A program made the translations under genes and the position numbers. A stretch of 50,070 nucleotides of DNA from an uncultured Collinsella sp. (GTDB taxonomy: Bacteria; Actinomycetota; Coriobacteriia; Coriobacteriales; Coriobacteriaceae). The stretch covers positions 1-50,070 of the forward strand of contig CAAELZ010000064.1 of assembly GCA_900756945.1 (NCBI GenBank), read 5' to 3'. The notes below the pieces were generated by a model that was not told the origin of the DNA, searched no databases, and was given only the letters and a program-made list of their open reading frames with translations. Positions 14,349-21,116 of this stretch are shown here, one piece after another (the first letter of the stretch is position 1; each line of letters starts with the position of its first letter).

Positions 14349-15734
14349 ATGACGGATCAGGAAACGCCCGAGCGCGCGCATGTGACGGCCGACGATATCG
14401 AGGCCGCCAACGACCTTATCGACTTTATCGAGACATGCCCCAGCATGTTCCATACGGCGGCGACCATTATGGCCGAGCTCGATGAGGCGGGCTTTACCTA
14501 CCTGCCCGAGAACGCGGCGTGGGATATCGAGCCGGGCGGGCGTTATTACACGCAGCGCAACACCTCGAGCGTTATCGCCTTTAAGGTGGGCGAGGACCTG
14601 GCCGCGACGTGGGGCGAGGACGGCGTTGCCGGCGACTACCATTTTCAGCTGACGGCGTCGCACAGCGATTCGCCGACGTTTAAGGTCAAGGCTGTGCCCG
14701 AGCTCGATGGCGCAGGCGAGACATTGCGCCTGAACACCGAGGCCTACGGCGGCATGATCGACTACACCTGGTTCGATCGCCCGCTGGCGCTCGCGGGCCG
14801 CGTGCTGGTGCGCGAGGGTGACCGCATTGAGAGCCGCCTGCTCGCCACCGAGCGCGAGGTCGCTATTATCCCGAGCCTTGCCATCCATATGAACCGTGGC
14901 GTCAACGAGGGCTTTGCTCCCAACCGAGCCGTCGATCTGTGCCCGCTCATCAGCGCCGGTGACCTTAAGCAGGGAGATTTTGATGCCCTGATCGCTGATG
15001 AACTGGACGTTGAGCCCGAGCAGATCCTGGGCCGCGATCTGTTCCTGGTCAATCGTCAGGATGCGCGCATTTGGGGCTGGGCCGACGAGTTTATCTCGAC
15101 GCCCAAGCTTGACGACCTGGCCTGCGCCTATACCTCGCTACAGGCTTTTTTGGGCGCCGAGAACGCGCACGACGTCTCGGTCTTCTGCTGCTTCGATAAC
15201 GAGGAGGTTGGCTCCGAGACCAAGCAGGGCGCCATGTCGACGTTCTTGGCCGACGCGCTGCGCCGCATCAACGGATCGCTGGGCTTTGATGACGAGTCGT
15301 ATCATCGCGCCCTTGCCGCATCGATGCTCGTGAGCTGCGACAACGCGCATGCCGTGCACCCCAACCACGCCGAGAAGTGCGATGCCCGCAACCAGGTGGT
15401 GCTTAACGGCGGCATCGTCATCAAGGAAGCCGCCAACCAGCACTACTGCACCGATGCCTTTAGCCGCGCGGTGTTCCAGGCTATTTGCGACGACGCCGAC
15501 GTGCCCACGCAGGCCTTCGCCAACAAGAGCGATATGGCGGGCGGCTCCACGCTCGGCAATCTGTCCAATATGCAGGCGAGCATGCATGCCGTGGACGTGG
15601 GCCTGCCTCAGCTGGCCATGCATTCTAGCTACGAGACCGGTGGCGTGCGCGACGTGGTATACGCCATCCGCGCCCTCACGGCCTTCTACGAGCGTGACCT
15701 GAACATCAACGGCGCCGAAAGCGTTGAGCTCTAA
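14349..15734 (+). CDS. M18-family aspartyl aminopeptidase
   Basis: Dinuclear zinc aminopeptidase that removes N-terminal acidic residues from peptides in the cytoplasm, 461 residues. Metal-site and family motifs in order: HSDSPTFKVK (~103), the TEAYGGMIDYTWFDRPL stretch, LDDLACAYTS, CFDNEEVGSETKQGA with the catalytic glutamates, CDNAHAVHPNHAEK, and near the C-terminus GLPQLAMHSSYET. The start at ATG 14349 has AAAGGGGA upstream and matches the family's usual length; open frame continues upstream to 14238 but adds an atypical 37 residues. It is divergent from the Ntn hydrolase. The gene ends with a dispersed palindrome and then a strong terminator. Confidence 0.93.
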   Translation: MTDQETPERAHVTADDIEAANDLIDFIETCPSMFHTAATIMAELDEAGFTYLPENAAWDIEPGGRYYTQRNTSSVIAFKVGEDLAATWGEDGVAGDYHFQLTASHSDSPTFKVKAVPELDGAGETLRLNTEAYGGMIDYTWFDRPLALAGRVLVREGDRIESRLLATEREVAIIPSLAIHMNRGVNEGFAPNRAVDLCPLISAGDLKQGDFDALIADELDVEPEQILGRDLFLVNRQDARIWGWADEFISTPKLDDLACAYTSLQAFLGAENAHDVSVFCCFDNEEVGSETKQGAMSTFLADALRRINGSLGFDDESYHRALAASMLVSCDNAHAVHPNHAEKCDARNQVVLNGGIVIKEAANQHYCTDAFSRAVFQAICDDADVPTQAFANKSDMAGGSTLGNLSNMQASMHAVDVGLPQLAMHSSYETGGVRDVVYAIRALTAFYERDLNINGAESVEL

Positions 15735-15736
15735 AA

Positions 15737-15776
15737 CCTACCAAAAAGGGATGTTAATTTTGGCAGGTTTTATCTG
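15737..15776 (+). repeat. Dispersed 42-bp palindrome, copy 4 (diverged)
   Basis: Two bases after the aminopeptidase stop. ACCTACCAAAAAGGG is followed by a changed loop (ATGTTAATTTT), then TGGCAGGTTTTATCTG. The left arm has the same CCTACC change as copies 2 and 5. Confidence 0.8.
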
Positions 15777-15818
15777 GGCAAATGCAAAGGGTAAAACCGA
15801 ACTACATCGGTGATGCGT

Positions 15819-15873
15819 AGCCGCCGAGGTGCAGTGCGCCTCGGCGGCTTTTTGTGTGCAGGGTACGGCTGAT
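15819..15873 (+). terminator. Strong intrinsic terminator
   Basis: AGCCGCCGAGG (15819-15829) pairs perfectly with CCTCGGCGGCT (15859-15869), followed by TTTTT. It ends the M18 aminopeptidase transcript and insulates the toxin-antitoxin operon. Confidence 0.85.
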
Positions 15874-15903
15874 GCTTGTAAATGCTATACATGCTTTACG
15901 TAT

Positions 15904-15925
15904 CTACCATAGAGTTTTATGATAG
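15904..15925. promoter_or_regulatory. Operator candidate of the toxin-antitoxin operon
   Basis: CTACCATA (15904-15911) and TATGATAG (15918-15925) form an inverted repeat with one mismatch. A second imperfect dyad (GTAAATGC...GCTTTAC) lies at about 15878-15899. Both precede AAGGAGGGG and the antitoxin ATG, where a ribbon-helix-helix antitoxin would bind its own promoter. Confidence 0.5.
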
Positions 15926-15948
15926 TTTTAAAGTATTAAGGAGGGGTC

Positions 15949-16329
15949 ATGACCACAACCGCCGCTCAGATCAACGTACGTATCGATGCCGATCTTAAAA
16001 GGAGTGGGGACGCCGCTCTCTCCAAGGCCGGTATGACGCCGAGCCAAGCGGTACGAGCGCTCTGGCAGCTTGCAGCGTCGCTGGCCGATCGCCCCGGTGC
16101 GCTCGAGGATATCCTGCTGCCCAGCCGTGCCCGGGCGGAACAGCGCGAGCGCGAAAAAGCTGTCAGGCGCAAGCTCGAGCTTATGGAGCGGGGGTCGAAG
16201 CTGTTCGCTACCGCTTGCCGTGAGTCGGGAATCGATATGGTCAGGGCTCAGCCATCGGACGACGAAGGGCTCAAACGGAACGCCTATGCAGATCGCTATG
16301 GCGAGGAGATGAGCTGGCTCTATGAGTGA
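15949..16329 (+). CDS. RelB/DinJ-type antitoxin
   Basis: A 126-residue antitoxin. The N-terminal ~45 residues (AQINVRIDADLK, then LSKAGMTPSQAVRALWQLA) are the ribbon-helix-helix DNA-binding fold of the RelB/DinJ family. The charged helical C-terminal half would wrap around and neutralise the toxin. It is somewhat longer than DinJ (~86 residues). AAGGAGGGG precedes the ATG. Its stop overlaps the downstream PIN-domain gene by 8 bp, the usual antitoxin-first, coupled arrangement. RelB/DinJ antitoxins normally pair with RelE/YafQ RNases, so a PIN partner is unusual. An operator-like dyad lies upstream. Confidence 0.85.
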   Translation: MTTTAAQINVRIDADLKRSGDAALSKAGMTPSQAVRALWQLAASLADRPGALEDILLPSRARAEQREREKAVRRKLELMERGSKLFATACRESGIDMVRAQPSDDEGLKRNAYADRYGEEMSWLYE

Positions 16330-16816
16330 GACTCCAAAGCGCATCTTGGTTGACACCAACGTGTGGCTCGATTACTTCATTCCCTCACGACGTGGTCGTT
16401 CGGTGACGATTGAGTTTTTACGCGATGCATGCACGGCGCAGGTAGATTTGCTGTATGCGGCGACATCGTCCAAAGACCTGTTCTATTTGATTTCAAGCGA
16501 ACACAAGGCATGGTATCGGCGAGAGCACGGCTCGCTTTCCCAGGATGCCGCTACGGCAGCGACTTCGCTTGCATGGGATTGTCTTAGCGTGCTTTCGCAG
16601 CTTGCCACGCCAGCGCCCTGTGACCTGAGCGATATATGGATGGCGAGCAGGCAGCGTGAGCTCCATAGCGATTACGAAGACGATTTAATCATTGCGGCAG
16701 CGATACGCGCTCAAGCAGATCTACTGGTCACCAACGATGCCAAACTCTGTTCACACGCACCCGTCGCAGCAATGAACGTCGAAAACGCAAGAAACTACTT
16801 GGCAACGCTCAAATAG
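16322..16816 (+). CDS. PIN-domain ribonuclease toxin (VapC-like)
   Basis: A 164-residue PIN-domain protein, probably a metal-dependent endoribonuclease toxin held inactive by the preceding antitoxin. Acidic active-site residues are in order: D11 (ILVDTNVWLDYF), the DYEDDLIIAAA motif (D117, E119, D120, D121) and D139 (LLVTNDAKL). It is longer than most VapC toxins (~130 residues). ATG 16322 overlaps the antitoxin stop by 8 bp. The transcript runs into a ~105-nt hairpin (16847-16951). RNA targets cannot be inferred. Confidence 0.87.
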   Translation: MSETPKRILVDTNVWLDYFIPSRRGRSVTIEFLRDACTAQVDLLYAATSSKDLFYLISSEHKAWYRREHGSLSQDAATAATSLAWDCLSVLSQLATPAPCDLSDIWMASRQRELHSDYEDDLIIAAAIRAQADLLVTNDAKLCSHAPVAAMNVENARNYLATLK

Positions 16817-16846
16817 CTCTAAACCTCACTGGTTGAACAAAAGTCA

Positions 16847-16951
16847 GCGAGAGCCCGCCGTTTGCGCCAAGGTGCCGTGAAATAAAAAGGCGCTGACCTT
16901 CTGGTCGCGCCTTTGAAATTGAACGGCAGATTGGCCAAACGGCGGGCTCGC
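16847..16951. repeat. 105-bp compound hairpin between convergent genes
   Basis: GAGCCCGCCGTTTG (16851-16864) pairs with CAAACGGCGGGCTC (16936-16949). Inside it, GCCAA/TTGGC, TGCCGT/ACGGCA, AAAGGCGC/GCGCCTTT and GACC/GGTC also pair in register, giving a rod with small internal loops and a TTCT-type tip. It lies after the toxin gene and before the terminator of the convergent dehydrogenase gene. Confidence 0.8.
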
Positions 16952-16962
16952 AGCGTCGGCTC

Positions 16963-16989
16963 ATTACGCCGTTTGTAAAACGGCGTAAT
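16963..16989. terminator. Perfect 12-bp hairpin at the dehydrogenase 3' end
   Basis: ATTACGCCGTTT (16963-16974) and AAACGGCGTAAT (16978-16989) with a 3-base loop, two bases from the minus-strand stop codon. There is no long T-run, so it may act together with the neighbouring compound hairpin. Confidence 0.6.
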
Positions 16990-16991
16990 TC

Positions 16992-17927
16992 TTAGTGCTC
17001 GATCCAGCAGCGCAGGGTCTCGCCGGCCTGCAGGTGACGCAGGTTCTCCGCGGCGATGTCGACCACATTGTTGAGCGTAGCCTCCAAGTGGAACCAGCCC
17101 GAGACGTGCGGCGTGATGAGCATGTTGGGTGCATCCCACAGCGGGCTTGTGGCGGGCAGCGGCTCTGGGTCGGTGACGTCGACCGCGGCGCCGGCGAGAT
17201 GTCCCGACTCCAGGGCGGCAACCAGGTCGTCGGCAACCACAAGATCGCCGCGGCCGCCGTTGGCAAAGAACGCGCCCGGCTTCATCGCGGCGAAGAACTC
17301 GGCGTTCGCCAGGCCGCGGGTCTCGGGTGTGCTGGGCATAAAGGATGCGACGACGTCGGCCTCGGCCAGGCGCTCGGGCAGGGCGTCCATGCCGTCCATG
17401 TCCTCAAACACGATGGGGTAGACGAGCGGATGGCGCTTGATGCCGCGGACGTGCGCGCCCATGCCGCGGCAGAGCGTGGCAAAGTGACCGCCGATATCGC
17501 CCGCGCCCAGCACCAGCACGTTGGCGTTTTTGAGCGAGGTAACTGGCCCCAAATCCTCCCAGCGATGTTCGCGCTGCAAGTCGTGATAGCCGGGCAGGCG
17601 CTTCATCATGGAAAGGACCATGGCAAACATGTGCTCGCTCACGGCCTGGCCGTAGGCGCCCACCGAGCAAGACAGTTTGGCGTCGGCTGGCACGGTGCCG
17701 GCGGCCAAGTAATCGTCATAGCCCGCGGTCTGCAGTTGCAGCAGCTGGAGGTGCTCGCATACGGTAAGCAGGGCAGGGTCTATGTTGCCCAGGATCACGT
17801 CGGCATCGGCGACCTGCTCGCGCGTGGCGGCGTCGGAGCTCGTGTAGATAAAGTCCTCGCCCGGAGCACTCGACTCAAGAATTGCGCGATGACGGCCGTT
17901 GACGGGCAACAAAACCAGGATGTTCAC
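16992..17927 (-). CDS. D-isomer-specific 2-hydroxyacid dehydrogenase
   Basis: NAD(P)-dependent reductase of 2-keto acids to D-2-hydroxyacids, 311 residues. The Rossmann motif is VLVLGAGDIGGHFA (~140). The catalytic Arg lies in NGGRGDLV, the Glu in DVTDPEPLP, and the catalytic His in ITPHVSGWFH. The family more often has HIAG at that last site, so HVSG points to an atypical sub-branch near glyoxylate/hydroxypyruvate reductase-like proteins. The substrate is undefined. The gene is preceded by a dispersed palindrome and followed at once by a perfect 12-bp hairpin. It is transcribed alone on the minus strand, downstream of map but separated from it by a terminator. Confidence 0.9.
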   Translation of the reverse strand: MNILVLLPVNGRHRAILESSAPGEDFIYTSSDAATREQVADADVILGNIDPALLTVCEHLQLLQLQTAGYDDYLAAGTVPADAKLSCSVGAYGQAVSEHMFAMVLSMMKRLPGYHDLQREHRWEDLGPVTSLKNANVLVLGAGDIGGHFATLCRGMGAHVRGIKRHPLVYPIVFEDMDGMDALPERLAEADVVASFMPSTPETRGLANAEFFAAMKPGAFFANGGRGDLVVADDLVAALESGHLAGAAVDVTDPEPLPATSPLWDAPNMLITPHVSGWFHLEATLNNVVDIAAENLRHLQAGETLRCWIEH

Positions 17928-17947
17928 AAGCAGTCCTCTCCGCTCAA

Positions 17948-17987
17948 CCTACCAAAAAGGGACAGGTTTATTTTGGCAGGTTTTATC
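17948..17987 (+). repeat. Dispersed 42-bp palindrome, copy 5
   Basis: CCTACCAAAAAGGGACAGG, then TTTATTTTGGCAGGTTTTATC, in the intergenic gap between two minus-strand genes. It sits about 15 bp beyond the map terminator and 20 bp upstream of the dehydrogenase start. Confidence 0.85.
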
Positions 17988-18000
17988 AGGCAAAACGTTC

Positions 18001-18048
18001 AAACAAAAACGCCGGATGCTAGACGAGCGTGCCCGTCAGCATCCGGCG
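18001..18048 (-). terminator. Intrinsic terminator of map
   Basis: CGCCGGATGCT (18010-18020) and AGCATCCGGCG (18038-18048) form perfect 11-bp arms. On the minus strand the stem is followed by TTTTTGTTTG. It lies 10 bp after the map stop codon. Confidence 0.85.
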
Positions 18049-18057
18049 CATCCACGG

Positions 18058-18945
18058 CTACCAGCTCAGCAGCTCGTAGCCGTCCTCGGTCACTACGAGC
18101 TGTACCTCGCACTGGGCCGAATCGCTGCCGTCCTTGGTGCGCACGCACCAACCATCGCCCTTGCTAATCTTGATGTCGGGCGCTCCGGCATTGACCATAG
18201 GCTCGATGGTAAAGACCATGCCCGGAGCCATGATGGTGTCCACATCGGGCGCCTCGGTGGTAAAGCCCACAAACGGGTCCTCGTGGAACTCCTTACCGAT
18301 GCCGTGTCCGCCGTACTCGCGCACCACGCTAAAGCCGGCGTCTTCGACCGTCTTTTGCACGGCCTCGGCCATCACGGACAGCGGCAACCACGGCTTGACG
18401 GCCGCCAGACCCGCCTCCACGCTGGCGCGGGTGACGTCAACCAGGCGCTGGCGCTCGGCCGAGACTTCGCCGATGCAGAACATACGGCTCGAGTCGCTAA
18501 AGTAGCCGTCCAAGATCGTGGAGCAGTCCACGTTGATAATGTCGCCCTCGTGCAGCACGTCCGTATCGCAGGGGATACCGTGGCAGACCACGTCGTTGAT
18601 CGAGGTGCACACGCTCTTGGGATAGCCCTCGTAGTTGAGGTCGGCCGGCGTGCCACCGTGCTCGACGGTGTAGTCGTAGATCATCTGGTCGATCTGGTTG
18701 GTGGTCATGCCCGCGGCGATGTGCTCGCCTACGTAGTCGAGCACGCCCACGTTGATGGCGGCGGAGCGCTTGATGCCCTCGATATCGGCGGGCGTCTTGT
18801 AGAGCGTGCGGGGCAGAACCTCCCAGCCCTCTTCCCACAGGCGCTCGAGGCGCTCGTCGAAGGCGCTATGGCATTTCTTATATTTTTTGCCGCTGCCGCA
18901 CCAGCAAGCGTCGTTGCGGCCGGGTACGGGTCCATTGTCAAACAT
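18058..18945 (-). CDS. map: Methionine aminopeptidase type I with SEC-C zinc knuckle
   Basis: Cytoplasmic metalloenzyme that removes the initiator Met from nascent proteins, 295 residues. Residues ~1-30 carry a SEC-C motif (CWCGSGKKYKKCH), which may bind zinc and dock on ribosomes or SecB-like partners. The catalytic domain has CHGIP (His), the metal ligands in INVDCSTILDGYFSDSS (two Asp), GGHGIG (His), FTIEPM (Glu) and AQCEVQLVV (Glu). Many type I enzymes have the longer EHT triplet in the last motif; here it is EVQ. The SEC-C fusion is common in Firmicutes and Coriobacteria. It has its own terminator and is not in the ribosomal-protein cluster where map often sits. Confidence 0.95.
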   Translation of the reverse strand: MFDNGPVPGRNDACWCGSGKKYKKCHSAFDERLERLWEEGWEVLPRTLYKTPADIEGIKRSAAINVGVLDYVGEHIAAGMTTNQIDQMIYDYTVEHGGTPADLNYEGYPKSVCTSINDVVCHGIPCDTDVLHEGDIINVDCSTILDGYFSDSSRMFCIGEVSAERQRLVDVTRASVEAGLAAVKPWLPLSVMAEAVQKTVEDAGFSVVREYGGHGIGKEFHEDPFVGFTTEAPDVDTIMAPGMVFTIEPMVNAGAPDIKISKGDGWCVRTKDGSDSAQCEVQLVVTEDGYELLSW

Positions 18946-18997
18946 GGCTAACTTCCTTTCATTCGCAGCTAGTATAGCCCACCCACGCGTCCATAAA

Positions 18998-19064
18998 AGT
19001 TGCGGTGATATAGTTCCGATTTAAGCGGTTTAACAGCACAAATAGGAACTATATCACCGCAACT
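18998..19064. repeat. Palindrome with 20-bp perfect arms (AGTTGCGGTGATATAG family)
   Basis: AGTTGCGGTGATATAGTTCC (18998-19017) and its exact complement (19045-19064) flank a 27-base loop. The outer 16 bases are the same as in the element at 10468-10536, while the next bases of both arms differ in a compensated way. It lies upstream of map and downstream of the radical SAM gene. Confidence 0.85.
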
Positions 19065-19105
19065 GATGGAGCGGGATGGCTGACACTAGCTGCTGCGTGG
19101 TTTTG

Positions 19106-19882
19106 CTAGTAGCTCACCTGGCAGGGGATGCCGAGGGCGCGTACGCGCGCGGCAATGGCGTCGAGCACCTCGGGCGCCGCTTTAGCAAGGCCGGCGACCG
19201 GTGTCTCGCGCGCCACCGTGTAGATGGTCGCTTCTTGCGGGCGAATGCGCTCAAGCGCCGCGAGCCAGGGGGCAACGTACTCCTCGCCGGTGTTGTCGAT
19301 GAGCTTGCCCTGATACTCGCCGGTCAAAAAGATCGTCTGGATAATAACGTGACCGTCAAAGCTTGCGAACGTCTCGATCTGGTGCTCGACGTCGTAGGGG
19401 CCGACAGGCTGGTCGAGCAGCTGGATAAACGCCGGGTCGACCGTATCGAGCTTAAGAATGTTGTCGTCGACCATCATGAGCGCATCGTGTACCTGGGGAC
19501 GGTCGGCGCGTGTGCCGTTGGAGAGCACGGCAATCTTGGTGTTTGGGGCCAGCTGGTCGCGAAGCGCGACGGCACCGGCGATGGCCTGCGGAAACTCCGG
19601 TGCGGCGGTGGGCTCACCGTTGCCGGCAAACGTGATCACATCGGGGAGCTCGCCCTCGGCTGCCATCTCGCGCAGCTTTGCCTCGAGTGCATCGAGCACC
19701 ACGGCAGCCGTGTTATACGACTCGTGGCAGGGACGCTCGGCGTTGAGGCCGTTTTCGCAGTAAATGCAGTCGAACGTGCAGATTTTGCCGCTGGCCGGCA
19801 ACATGTTGACGCCGAGCGAGAGGCCAAGGCGACGGCTGCGAACGGGCCCAAAGATGGGGCTGGCATTTAAAAACGTAGACAT
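19106..19882 (-). CDS. Radical SAM protein
   Basis: A 258-residue radical S-adenosylmethionine enzyme. The 4Fe-4S cluster motif CTFDCIYC (Cys35, Cys39, Cys42) follows the conserved FGPVRSRRLGLSLGVN opening. TFAGNGEPTAAPEF is the SAM-contacting GGE-like segment, and LKLDTVDP fits the barrel. This N-terminal signature is shared with the COG0731-like branch; its reaction is unknown in bacteria. The start was set at the second of two close ATGs because GAGGAG lies 9 bp upstream of it; the one at 19888 adds two residues. The in-frame stretch further upstream to 19996 is unlikely to be translated. No partner gene is adjacent. Confidence 0.88.
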   Translation of the reverse strand: MSTFLNASPIFGPVRSRRLGLSLGVNMLPASGKICTFDCIYCENGLNAERPCHESYNTAAVVLDALEAKLREMAAEGELPDVITFAGNGEPTAAPEFPQAIAGAVALRDQLAPNTKIAVLSNGTRADRPQVHDALMMVDDNILKLDTVDPAFIQLLDQPVGPYDVEHQIETFASFDGHVIIQTIFLTGEYQGKLIDNTGEEYVAPWLAALERIRPQEATIYTVARETPVAGLAKAAPEVLDAIAARVRALGIPCQVSY

Positions 19883-20107
19883 AGGCATATGCTCCTCAAG
19901 ACAATTGTGCCTAAGCATAGCATCGGCTCCAAAGCAAGGCGCGGGCTCTTGCTTTACAAGTTTCGTTTTTTCACGTCGCTCATGATGCCGTGCCATGAAA
20001 AGCCTCAGGTCGGGTACAGTTAATCTGTTAACAAGGCGTAAGGCAATGCGGGTCTATCCAACCGTACTGACGTGCAACTGGATGGGCATTGACGATGGGA
20101 ACACAGT

Positions 20108-20905
20108 ATGGATTTTGCGGTCGAGAATGCGGGCACCACGATTGCCTGCCGCGAGTATGCCGGCCCGGTTGTATCGTCCGATACACCCGCCTTGGTGTGC
20201 GTGCACGGCGCCTGCGTCGACGGTGCCTTTTTTGACGGTATCGCCCGCGAGCTCGCCTGTGACTACCGCGTCATTGCCTACGACCGCCGCGGTTGCGGCG
20301 AGAGCGGCGACGCTGTAGACGGACGCTACGACCTCGCCGTCCAGGCTGCCGACCTGCAGGCCGTTATCGAGCATATTGGCGCTCCGGCAAACGTGCTCGC
20401 GCACAGTGCCGGTACGCTGGTGACCCTGGAGCTTCTCCGTGCAAACCCCGCCATAATCTCGCGTGCGATTCTGCATGAACCCGCCGTGACGGATGAGGGT
20501 GCCGGCCTGGGCGCGGCCCCGGTTTTGCTCGAGATGATCGCCGCGGGAAAGGTCTCCAGGGCATTGCGGGCCTTCCTGGGCGCCATCGGCGATTCGGACC
20601 CTGAGGCCCCCAAGTTAACCGAGGCGGAAGCCAAACATGCCCTGCGCAACGGCCGCAGTTTCATGGCGAACGAATACGGGATTACTATGACCTGCGTTCC
20701 CGATTGGAATAGCGTTCGCGCGTCAAAAACGGTGGCCGCTGTGCTCCTGGGCGAGCTCTCGATTGGCACGCCCCGCGAGGCGGGCACGAGGATGGCGGCT
20801 GAGCTTTTGGACTGTCCGCTCGTGACGATCCCGGGCGCGCATAACGGTCTGCGCGATCGCCCGGCAGCGGCTGCCCGGGCTGTCCGTGGCATCCTGGGGC
20901 TCTAG
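20108..20905 (+). CDS. Alpha/beta hydrolase
   Basis: A 265-residue alpha/beta-fold hydrolase. Oxyanion-hole segment VCVHGACVDGAFF (~30), YDRRGCGESG (~58), nucleophile elbow LAHSAGT with Ser100, and a late IPGAHNGLRDRP with the likely catalytic His. The elbow is A-H-S-A-G rather than the classical G-x-S-x-G. The cap region (~130-190) is helical. Its substrate is unknown; it resembles small esterases or haloperoxidase-like hydrolases. The gene is monocistronic, with a weak ribosome-binding site (GATGGGA) about 7 bp from ATG 20108. Confidence 0.86.
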   Translation: MDFAVENAGTTIACREYAGPVVSSDTPALVCVHGACVDGAFFDGIARELACDYRVIAYDRRGCGESGDAVDGRYDLAVQAADLQAVIEHIGAPANVLAHSAGTLVTLELLRANPAIISRAILHEPAVTDEGAGLGAAPVLLEMIAAGKVSRALRAFLGAIGDSDPEAPKLTEAEAKHALRNGRSFMANEYGITMTCVPDWNSVRASKTVAAVLLGELSIGTPREAGTRMAAELLDCPLVTIPGAHNGLRDRPAAAARAVRGILGL

Positions 20906-21055
20906 CATCCGCAATAGCCAAAGCAGGCTTCATCCGCAAACGTTTCGGCCGTATTAACAAACGTGCTCAAAACCTCGCGTCTGCGGCTTCAATCGCGCCG
21001 TCTGCCAACTCATAAGAATGTGGCAGCATTCACGTGCTTACCTGCATCGGCAAGG

Positions 21056-21071
21056 TGTTACCCTTGTAACA
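21056..21071. promoter_or_regulatory. Small dyad upstream of the HD-GYP gene
   Basis: TGTTAC (21056-21061) and GTAACA (21066-21071) form a perfect short inverted repeat about 45 bp before the start codon. It could be an operator. The rest of the 210-bp gap (20906-21116) shows no recognisable c-di-GMP riboswitch. Confidence 0.3.
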
Positions 21072-21116
21072 TTTGGAACCCACCGCTACCATGCGAAACT
21101 ATCGAAAGGGCCCCAT

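Noticed and set aside
20906..21116. c-di-GMP riboswitch before the HD-GYP gene
   Set aside because: No GEMM-type core recognised; only a short dyad at 21056-21071.
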